A stretch of 5,132 nucleotides of DNA from a bacterium. GTDB lineage: Bacteria; JALSQH01. The position numbers and the translations under genes were made by a program. The notes beneath the pieces were generated by a model. That model made no database searches. It saw only the letters and a list, made by a program, of their open reading frames with translations, and had not been told where the DNA came from. This document shows, piece after piece, positions 1 through 5,132 of the stretch (its first letter is position 1; each line of letters starts with the position of its first letter). Location: NCBI GenBank assembly GCA_026985515.1, contig JALSQH010000021.1, positions 1-5,132 on the forward strand, written 5' to 3'.

Positions 1-239
1 GCCCATATTGCTGAGAGGAAAACAAGTATGATGCTACCTGTAATTGAATTTAATATTCCGCCTCCCTTTACTCCGGGAGGTGCAGGAATGTGGGTGAGTA
101 TGGATAGATTGAATGCCTTTATTCCTTTTTCAATTATCTGAATGAGAATAAAAAACAGTGGCACCAGTGATAACACAACTGTAATTACTACAAGAAGAGT
201 AAAAAATTTCTCTTTCAAAATCCTTTTTCTTTCGCTCAT
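1..239 (-). CDS. pstA: PstA, phosphate ABC transporter permease (N-terminal part, cut by window edge)
   Basis: PstA is the second inner-membrane permease subunit of the high-affinity phosphate ABC transporter; it pairs with PstC to form the channel driven by the ATPase PstB. Only 79 full codons are present, and the rest lies beyond position 1. The visible protein starts MSERKRILKEKFFTLL, has a basic cytoplasmic tail, then a first membrane segment at about residues 13-36, then a loop with PAPPGVKGGGILNSITGS (residues 52-69). That proline/glycine stretch followed by GGI-N-I-G is typical of PstA just before its second membrane helix, which begins at about residue 69. The ATG overlaps the pstC stop by four bases (ATGA, 236-239). 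The Shine-Dalgarno before it is weak, so translation is probably coupled to pstC. The identification rests on the N-terminus plus gene order; the conserved EAA loop is not in the window. Confidence 0.9.
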   Translation of the reverse strand, partial: MSERKRILKEKFFTLLVVITVVLSLVPLFFILIQIIEKGIKAFNLSILTHIPAPPGVKGGGILNSITGSIILVFLSAIW

Positions 240-1120
240 TTCCAGGCACTCGTTTTTTCAATTATTAATTGACCTATGAGATTAAAGATAAAGGTAAAAA
301 TAAAAAGCCATAGTCCGATCTGTATCAGGGCACTGAGATGAATATCTTTCGTTGCTTCGGTAAATTCGTTGGCAATAACAGATGCCATGGTGTTTCCAGG
401 GCTAAAAATTGATGTTGGAATCTGGTTTGAATTGCCTATGACCATTGTAACTGCCATTGTTTCACCAAATGCTCTTCCAAAGGCGAGCATTATTCCTGCA
501 ATAATACCAGATCTTGCATATGGAATAACGATTTTTTTTATGACCTCATATCTGGTTGCGCCCGTGGAGTAACCTGCTTCAATTAACTCGACCGGTACAA
601 GCCTTACAACCTCTCTTATCATTGAAGAGGAATATGGAATTATCATTATTGAGAGAAGAATAGATGCGGTCAATATTCCAGTACCGTAGGGAATAAGACC
701 AAATTTTATTTCCATTTTCTGGATTAGCGGTACAATAAAAAGTAGCCCCCAGAAACCAAAGATTACAGAGGGTATGCCTGCGATGAGATCAGATAATGTG
801 TTTATGATTTCACTGATTTTACCGTTTGTATAAAAAACTCCTGAAAATATTCCCAAGGAGAGTGAAAAAGGAATAGATATGAGCAGTGAAAGAACAGATG
901 TTACCAGTGTCCCGATTAGAAATGGTAGCATTCCGAATTTATCTGTTGCTGGATCCCATATAGTTCCCGTAATGAAGTGGATACCAAATTTCTTCAGGGA
1001 GAGTAAACTTCCTTTGAAAAGGAAGAAAAAACTGATCATAACAATAGCTAAAAAGAAAATAGCCCCTCCCCATAATAGTATTTTAAAAAGGGTGTCACTA
1101 AAACTCCGCTCAGGTTTCAT
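236..1120 (-). CDS. pstC: PstC, phosphate ABC transporter permease
   Basis: This is an inner-membrane channel subunit of the Pst phosphate importer; it receives phosphate from PstS and works with PstA and the ATPase PstB. The 294-residue protein is slightly shorter than E. coli PstC (about 319). It has a first membrane helix at about residues 12-36, a periplasmic loop with GTIWDPATDKFGMLPFLIGTL (residues 52-72), and then the BPD_transp_1 core of several helices. The cytoplasmic EAA loop is clear at residues 181-200 (EAGYSTGATRYEVIKKIVIP), the coupling site for PstB. It is followed by the PstC signature GRAFGETMAV (215-224), whose Arg216 and Glu220 belong to the charged pair conserved in Pst permeases. 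The ATG (1118-1120) overlaps the pstS stop by four bases. A GGAG at about 1134-1137 lies some 13 bases upstream, further than usual, so coupling to pstS translation is likely. It has no frameshift or missing motif. Confidence 0.97.
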   Translation of the reverse strand: MKPERSFSDTLFKILLWGGAIFFLAIVMISFFFLFKGSLLSLKKFGIHFITGTIWDPATDKFGMLPFLIGTLVTSVLSLLISIPFSLSLGIFSGVFYTNGKISEIINTLSDLIAGIPSVIFGFWGLLFIVPLIQKMEIKFGLIPYGTGILTASILLSIMIIPYSSSMIREVVRLVPVELIEAGYSTGATRYEVIKKIVIPYARSGIIAGIMLAFGRAFGETMAVTMVIGNSNQIPTSIFSPGNTMASVIANEFTEATKDIHLSALIQIGLWLFIFTFIFNLIGQLIIEKTSAWK

Positions 1121-2148
1121 TTCAGTATCTTCACTCCTTTAAATGTTAAGCTCCTGATCAGTTTCTCAGCTTTTAATTTTGCTGATGGTGAAAGGGGGGC
1201 ATAGTGAAGAGGAGTTGCATATTTTTGCCCTTCATGAATTGTAAACCAGAGAAGTTTAACAAGTGATTGTGCTTTTTCCTTTGTTTTAATATTTGTTGAT
1301 AAATCCCTGTAAACCAGTAGCCATGTAAAGCCTGAAATGGGATAGCCATCAGGGGCATCTGTGTTTGTGAGCGAAACTCTCATATCATCCGGGAGAGGAA
1401 CATTTGATGCCATGGTAACACTTTTAATGGACGGTTTTATGAAATTACCATGTTTGTTCTGGATCAGTGCCGCAGGCATGTGGTTCTGGATGGCATATAT
1501 TAATTCAACATACCCAATTGATCCCGGAATCTGTCTGATCAAACCAGCGACCCCAGGATTTCCTTTTGCACCTATTCCGGTGGGCCAGTTAAGTGATTTT
1601 CCTCTTCCCACCTTTTTTGCCCATTCTTTGCTTATTTTTGTGAGGTAATCTGAAAATATGAATGTTGTACCGCTACCATCTGATCTGTGTACAACAACGA
1701 TTTTCATAGGAGGAAGGTTAACATCTGGATTTATCTTTTTTATGCGTGTATCATTCCACTTTGTTATTTTCCCAAGAAAAATTCCAGCGATGACCTCAGG
1801 TGTAAGTTTGATCTGGGGATTGCCTGGCAGGTTATAGGTAAGTACTACTGCACCGGCACATGTTGGAATGTGAACTACTGGTGATTCGAATTTCTTTAGT
1901 TCTTCATTGCTCAGAAAAGCATCAGATGCACCAAAGTCAACTGTTTTAGCTCTCAGTTGTCTGATCCCACCCCCAGAACCTATTGCCTGATAATTTACCC
2001 TTATTCCTGTTTGTCTGTAAAATTCATAGAACACTTTTGAGTAAAAGGGGTAGGGGAAAGTTGCTCCTGCACCTGTTAGTTCACCCGCATTAAGATTGTA
2101 ACCTGTGAAAATTAAAAGAAGCGTTAGAATTAAAGATATTTTTTTCAT
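1117..2148 (-). CDS. pstS: PstS, periplasmic phosphate-binding protein
   Basis: PstS binds phosphate in the periplasm and delivers it to PstC/PstA. From the ATG at 2146-2148 it is 343 residues, close to E. coli PstS. Residues 1-21 form a Sec signal peptide (MKKISLILTLLLIFTGYNLNA) with likely cleavage after Ala21. There is no lipobox Cys, so the protein is soluble and periplasmic. From recalled E. coli PstS, the phosphate ligands appear at a constant offset of 20 from mature numbering: Thr30 and Phe31 (GAGATF), Ser58 (GSGGG), Asp76 (DFGASD), and Arg155, Asp157, Ser159, Gly160, Thr161 (HRSDGSGTT). The WPTGIGAKGN stretch (188-197) and PGSIGYVE (208-215) are also typical. An in-frame ATG 14 codons upstream exists, but it would bury the signal peptide and lie inside the porin gene; the strong GGAGGAG six bases before this ATG decides the start. 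The gene lies 19 bp after the porin and overlaps pstC by four bases. Confidence 0.97.
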   Translation of the reverse strand: MKKISLILTLLLIFTGYNLNAGELTGAGATFPYPFYSKVFYEFYRQTGIRVNYQAIGSGGGIRQLRAKTVDFGASDAFLSNEELKKFESPVVHIPTCAGAVVLTYNLPGNPQIKLTPEVIAGIFLGKITKWNDTRIKKINPDVNLPPMKIVVVHRSDGSGTTFIFSDYLTKISKEWAKKVGRGKSLNWPTGIGAKGNPGVAGLIRQIPGSIGYVELIYAIQNHMPAALIQNKHGNFIKPSIKSVTMASNVPLPDDMRVSLTNTDAPDGYPISGFTWLLVYRDLSTNIKTKEKAQSLVKLLWFTIHEGQKYATPLHYAPLSPSAKLKAEKLIRSLTFKGVKILK

Positions 2149-2154
2149 TGTTTT

Positions 2155-2161
2155 CTCCTCC
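2155..2161 (-). promoter_or_regulatory. Ribosome binding site of pstS (decides the start)
   Basis: GGAGGAG on the minus strand lies six bases upstream of the ATG at 2146-2148, near-ideal spacing. It sits in the 19-bp gap between the porin stop (2168-2170) and pstS. It fixes the pstS start at MKKIS and argues against the longer in-frame start at 2190. Confidence 0.9.
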
Positions 2162-2167
2162 TTTTTG

Positions 2168-3295
2168 TTAAATTTTCCATACAAGATCAACCTGAATCAG
2201 ATTCTGGTAGGAAGGTGTTTCAATGGGTCTCATCAAGTAATAATCAATTCCCAGGAGCAGACCTCTGATAAGCATAATTTTCCCTTCCGCCTCATAACCT
2301 TTAACTCCAGTTTTTCCACCGTAAGCATCTGAGTCAGGGAAAATGTCAAGCCATGCATCCTTTTCAAGATACCTGTACATGATTTTGAACTGCCATTTGC
2401 CTCCTCTTTTCAGTTTTTCATATCCCATTTTGAATCCTGCGAGATAGCCTGTGGAATTTTGAGAAACAGCCAGATTTCTCACATATGTGCCAAAAAGAGC
2501 AATGCAGGGGGTTGCCGAAATCAGGTTTTTCATTTTTAATTGCATATTTGCTTCAATGGTATTGTAGTCGTAGAGCAGTTTCTTATCGGGTGTATATGAA
2601 TTTGTCTCCGAAGTAAACTGAAGAGAGTATCCCTTTACGGAATGAGAGTCAAAGTATGAAATTCCTGTGGCAAGTGAGAATCCTCCAGTGGTTACCTTCC
2701 CACCCAATTGGATATAGGTAATATTCGAATCAGCACCATTTTTCCTTTCCTCGATGATCCAGAATCCCGCGTTGGTGAAAAGTGAGGCTTGTTTCAAGGA
2801 ATATTCTCCCCTCAGCCCTGCTCCTTCAGGTGTTAAATCGGAATCCCATATGAGATCAGAGGTTGTCCATATTGCCTTTTTGATACCTTCATATTTACCT
2901 GCCCATAAATTGATGTAGGGGATCCCTCTGTATTCTGCATAGGCATAATTGATTTTTATATCTTTCATACTGAAGGAATTGGTAAGAGTGACATTGGTTG
3001 ATCTGGGGTCCCCATTTCCCGAAGCGATTCCAGCACCAATTATAAAATTTTTGATTTTGTAAGTTTTAAACCCAAGTCTGAATCTTATTCTTTCCCTTTC
3101 TCTGCTTTTTTTGTTTTTCTTTTTCTCCCACTGATAGCGTATCCTGAGATCTCCTTTGATTTTAAAAATTTTGCTGATATTTTTTCCTTTTGTTTCTCTG
3201 CTTGAAGCGTCTGGATAAGTATTGCTCGCTTGAAGGTTAACATTGAAGATAAACAGTGCCATAATCACCAGCCATTTTGTACTTTTCAGTTTCAT
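2168..3295 (-). CDS. Putative outer-membrane porin (Porin_5-like), first gene of the pst operon
   Basis: This is a predicted beta-barrel channel of the outer membrane, 375 residues. Residues 1-23 look like a Sec signal peptide (basic MKLKSTK, hydrophobic core, LQA before the likely cut). The mature part has alternating hydrophobic/polar strands rich in Tyr, Gly and aromatics. Family-type stretches are KIKGDLRIRYQW (45-56), RERIRFRLGFKT (67-78), ASGNGDPRSTN (91-101), KDIKINYAYAEY (111-122) and DLIWDSDLTPEGAGLRGEY (147-165). These match what I know of the 'putative porin' family Porin_5, recalled and not searched. It ends VDLVWKI, so the last residue is Ile rather than the usual Phe or Trp. There is one Cys (264). 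A GGAGG lies five bases before the ATG. Its place behind a Pho-box-like operator and 19 bp before pstS suggests a phosphate-starvation porin, playing the part of PhoE or OprP without evident resemblance to them. Substrate specificity is inference from context only. Confidence 0.83.
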   Translation of the reverse strand: MKLKSTKWLVIMALFIFNVNLQASNTYPDASSRETKGKNISKIFKIKGDLRIRYQWEKKKNKKSRERERIRFRLGFKTYKIKNFIIGAGIASGNGDPRSTNVTLTNSFSMKDIKINYAYAEYRGIPYINLWAGKYEGIKKAIWTTSDLIWDSDLTPEGAGLRGEYSLKQASLFTNAGFWIIEERKNGADSNITYIQLGGKVTTGGFSLATGISYFDSHSVKGYSLQFTSETNSYTPDKKLLYDYNTIEANMQLKMKNLISATPCIALFGTYVRNLAVSQNSTGYLAGFKMGYEKLKRGGKWQFKIMYRYLEKDAWLDIFPDSDAYGGKTGVKGYEAEGKIMLIRGLLLGIDYYLMRPIETPSYQNLIQVDLVWKI

Positions 3296-3300
3296 TTTTT

Positions 3301-3305
3301 CCTCC
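3301..3305 (-). promoter_or_regulatory. Ribosome binding site of the porin gene
   Basis: GGAGG flanked by A-runs on the minus strand, five bases upstream of the ATG at 3293-3295. It supports that start, which is also the one giving a clean signal peptide. Confidence 0.85.
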
Positions 3306-3324
3306 TTTTTTGATTTTCACCTTT

Positions 3325-3335
3325 ACTTTAAGATA
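3325..3335 (-). promoter_or_regulatory. Candidate -10 region of the porin-pst promoter
   Basis: Downstream of the direct repeats the minus strand reads TATCTTAAAGT. Two overlapping -10-like hexamers are possible: TATCTT (3330-3335), 4 bp after the last repeat, and TAAAGT (3325-3330), 9 bp after it. The second spacing is closer to that of PhoB/PhoP-activated promoters, where the repeats stand in for a -35 element. Neither is a strong match and I see no convincing -35. The start site cannot be fixed from sequence alone. Confidence 0.4.
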
Positions 3336-3339
3336 GAAA

Positions 3340-3378
3340 TGTTAAATAAAAATAAATTTTTTGTTAAATTTTTGTTAA
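3340..3378 (-). promoter_or_regulatory. Pho-box-like operator: TTAACA direct repeats with 11-bp period
   Basis: On the minus strand the gap reads TTAACA (3373-3378), N5, TTAACA (3362-3367), N5, TTTATT (3351-3356), N5, TTAACA (3340-3345). Three perfect hexamers and one degenerate one therefore fall on the same 11-bp phase, one helical turn. PhoB of E. coli binds 7-bp direct repeats spaced by 4 bp, and PhoP of Bacillus binds TTAACA-like hexamers spaced by about 5 bp; both give an 11-bp period. The site lies 45-83 bp upstream of the porin ATG, in the only sizeable gap of the window and directly ahead of phosphate-uptake genes. Likely role: activation of porin-pstSCA by the regulator paired with the neighbouring kinase. 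The caveat is that the gap is very AT-rich, so weak matches come cheaply; exact phasing is the main argument. Confidence 0.75.
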
Positions 3379-3396
3379 GAAGAAAAACAAAGGGTT

Positions 3397-5132
3397 TCAA
3401 TTAGTTGGATTGCGAGGAAGGGTGATTGTGAAGGTTGTTCCTTTTCCAGGTTTCGATTTTACATCAATTTTTCCATCGTAGAGAAGAACAATATGTTTTA
3501 CAATTGATAATCCAAGCCCCGTTCCCCCCAGTTTTCTGGAATGAGATTTATTGACCACATAGAATCTCTCAAAAAGTCTCGGAATATGTTTTTCCTCAAT
3601 CCCTATTCCGGTGTCTGATACTTCGATATGGATATCATCGAGACCTGTGATTTTTATGGTAACACCTCCCTTCTCCGTATATTTAATTGCATTATCAATT
3701 AAGTTTATAAGCAGCTGTTCAAGTTTGAAAGGGTCTCCGGCAAAGTATGTATTTCCTTCTGCTTTTAATTTTATGTATAACCCCTTTTCCTCCGCTTTGG
3801 GTTTAAAAATTTTTATAACATGGTCAGCCAGTTCTTTGAGATCTATTTTTTCTTTATCTTCACTGAGCATTTCTTTCTCCTCTTCAAGCTGGGAAAGAAC
3901 AAGAAGATCTTTAACGATATTAATTAACCTGTCTGTATGTTTCATAACAATATGAATGTAAGTCTTGATATCCTCGTCTTTCACTTCTTCTTCAACAGTT
4001 TCCAGATAGCCTTTGATGGCTGTCAGTGGAGTTCTTAATTCGTGTGAAACATTGGTTACAAAGTCACGTTTAATAATTTCAAGACGTTTGAGATCAGTAA
4101 TGTCATGAAAAACAAAAATTGTTTCCTTTTTCATGGGCAGAAAAGAGGAACTGACAATGTAATATCTGTCTTTTATTTTCAATTCTTCGACATTTTCAGA
4201 TTGATTGGTGAGTGTCTTTTCAATAAATTCCTTTAGCTTTGGATCTTTTAATACCTCCCACCAGTATTTTTCCTCAGGAGTGGAGTCAATGATACCAGTA
4301 AGACTTTTATTTGTAAGAGTTATTTTTCCTTCATCATTTATGACGCAGAGTCCTTCTTTTAGAGAAGAAATTATGTTTCTCAACTCTTCCTCCCTCTGTT
4401 GAAGCGATTCAAATAATTCTTCCAGTTTATCAGCCATGATATTAAAGCTTCGTGATAACTCGCCGATTTCATCCTCAGATTTAACTGAAACTCTAATGTT
4501 AAAATTCCCGCTGGCAATTTTTGTCGAGGCATCAAGTACTTCTTTAATAGGCGAAGAAATACTTTGAGAAAAAAAATACGCTCCGAGAAGTGAAAGAGTA
4601 AGTAAAGCTATTGTTATTACAAGCATTTTCTTTAAAAGGTTCTGGAGAAGTGTGTCTACATCACTTACAAATATGCTTGTTCTGATAATGGCAGCTATTC
4701 TGTGGTTGAGGTACACTGGCATTGCAACATAGATCATTCTCCTCTGCATCGTTGCACTAAATCTTACAGACCTTCCTTCACCCTTACTGAGAGCTCCGAC
4801 TATTTCTGGTCTATTTCTGTGGTTTTCCATAATAAGTGGATTTTTATATGTATCTCCCAGGACCTTTCCATCTGGTCCGATCACTGTTATTCTAATTTTT
4901 AGCTTTCTTCCCATAAGTTTTGCCCAGGTATCGATGATTGCCGGATTTTTCTTACTCAGAAGGCTCTTGAGCTCTGATTGCAGAGATATGTTAATTTTCT
5001 TGAGATTGTTCTGGAGAGTTTCTATGTAATGATTTTTTATGGTTGTGAAAGAAAAGACGAAGATGAGAAAAGCGAGTCCCACGATAATAAGACTGAAACT
5101 TGAAAAGATACGGAAGAAAATGGATTTCTTCA
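3397..5132 (-). CDS. phoR: PhoR-type sensor histidine kinase (start codon just off the window edge)
   Basis: Membrane sensor kinase expected to autophosphorylate on His and pass phosphate to a PhoB/PhoP regulator. Numbered from a Met whose codon is cut by the edge (xTG, bases 2-3 at 5132-5131), it is 578 residues. It starts (M)KKSIFFRIFSSFSL, with TM1 about 9-33, an extracytoplasmic sensor about 35-168 containing GPDGKVLGD (86-94) and MENHRNRPEI (102-111), both typical of PhoR/PnpS-class kinases, and TM2 about 169-188. HAMP follows about 189-242, then PAS about 247-349 and HisKA with SHELRTP (phosphoacceptor His364, Thr368 of the HExxT phosphatase motif). The ATPase domain has N-box Asn481, G1 DTGIGI (507-512), F-box FERFY and G2 GGTGLGL (536-542). 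An internal GTG at 5080-5082 would start inside TM1 and drop the basic N-terminus, so it is unlikely. All catalytic motifs are intact. The phoR name rests on architecture plus the pst neighbours; WalK or ResE-like roles are less likely here. Confidence 0.9.
   Translation of the reverse strand, partial: KKSIFFRIFSSFSLIIVGLAFLIFVFSFTTIKNHYIETLQNNLKKINISLQSELKSLLSKKNPAIIDTWAKLMGRKLKIRITVIGPDGKVLGDTYKNPLIMENHRNRPEIVGALSKGEGRSVRFSATMQRRMIYVAMPVYLNHRIAAIIRTSIFVSDVDTLLQNLLKKMLVITIALLTLSLLGAYFFSQSISSPIKEVLDASTKIASGNFNIRVSVKSEDEIGELSRSFNIMADKLEELFESLQQREEELRNIISSLKEGLCVINDEGKITLTNKSLTGIIDSTPEEKYWWEVLKDPKLKEFIEKTLTNQSENVEELKIKDRYYIVSSSFLPMKKETIFVFHDITDLKRLEIIKRDFVTNVSHELRTPLTAIKGYLETVEEEVKDEDIKTYIHIVMKHTDRLINIVKDLLVLSQLEEEKEMLSEDKEKIDLKELADHVIKIFKPKAEEKGLYIKLKAEGNTYFAGDPFKLEQLLINLIDNAIKYTEKGGVTIKITGLDDIHIEVSDTGIGIEEKHIPRLFERFYVVNKSHSRKLGGTGLGLSIVKHIVLLYDGKIDVKSKPGKGTTFTITLPRNPTN

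Noticed and set aside
1173-1358. Minus-strand open frame of 61 codons inside pstS
   Set aside because: It lies in another frame within well-conserved pstS coding sequence and has no motif or convincing ribosome binding site. It is a shadow frame.
2167-2172. A lone TTAACA at the porin stop codon, ahead of pstS
   Set aside because: It is a single copy with no phased partner; it is made by the porin stop codon and runs close to the pstS ribosome binding site. Not credible as a second Pho box.
2149-2190. In-frame upstream start for pstS adding 14 residues (MILYGKFNKKEEKT)
   Set aside because: It would overlap the porin coding region, bury the signal peptide behind a charged leader, and place the GGAGGAG inside the gene. 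The start at 2148 has a well-spaced Shine-Dalgarno and a normal signal peptide.
3350-3370. AT-rich partial palindrome (AAATTT type) as a possible terminator after the kinase
   Set aside because: It has no GC pairs in the stem and no stable loop. The sequence is better explained by the phased direct repeats.
3611-3955. Plus-strand open frame of 114 codons antisense to the kinase ATPase region
   Set aside because: It is Ser/Ile/Phe-rich, has no recognisable motif, and mirrors strongly supported HisKA/HATPase coding sequence on the minus strand. Other plus-strand open frames in the window are rejected for the same reason.

Overview
The window is one stretch of a phosphate-starvation (Pho) locus, with every gene on the minus strand, so transcription runs from high to low coordinates. 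In that order it holds a PhoR-type sensor histidine kinase (5132 to 3397, start codon just off the edge), a 101-bp intergenic gap with a Pho-box-like operator, a Porin_5-type outer-membrane porin (3295 to 2168), the phosphate-binding protein PstS (2148 to 1117), the permease PstC (1120 to 236), and the first 79 codons of the permease PstA (239 to 1, cut by the window edge). Nothing is visibly broken, and no RNA gene, mobile element, CRISPR array or tandem-repeat block was seen.

Organism: the DNA is visibly AT-rich (composition not counted). Two proteins point to a diderm (outer-membrane) bacterium: a predicted outer-membrane beta-barrel, and a PstS with a cleavable signal peptide and no lipobox cysteine, so free in a periplasm rather than lipid-anchored. 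The kinase has a large extracytoplasmic sensor of the kind familiar from Bacillus PhoR/PnpS and many diderm phyla outside the enterics. I cannot name the genus. An AT-rich lineage outside the Gammaproteobacteria is my inference.

How the parts work together: the kinase presumably phosphorylates a PhoB/PhoP-type response regulator, probably encoded just upstream of the window. That regulator should bind the TTAACA-type direct repeats, spaced 11 bp, in the gap at 3340-3378 and switch on the porin and pst genes. The porin would let phosphate cross the outer membrane, PstS would capture it in the periplasm, and PstC and PstA (with PstB, expected beyond position 1) would pump it in. Porin and pstS are 19 bp apart, and pstS/pstC and pstC/pstA each overlap by four bases (ATGA), so porin-pstSCA reads as one transcription unit.

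Most worth a second look are the porin as first gene of a pst operon, the well-phased operator, and two start-codon corrections (kinase and pstS).
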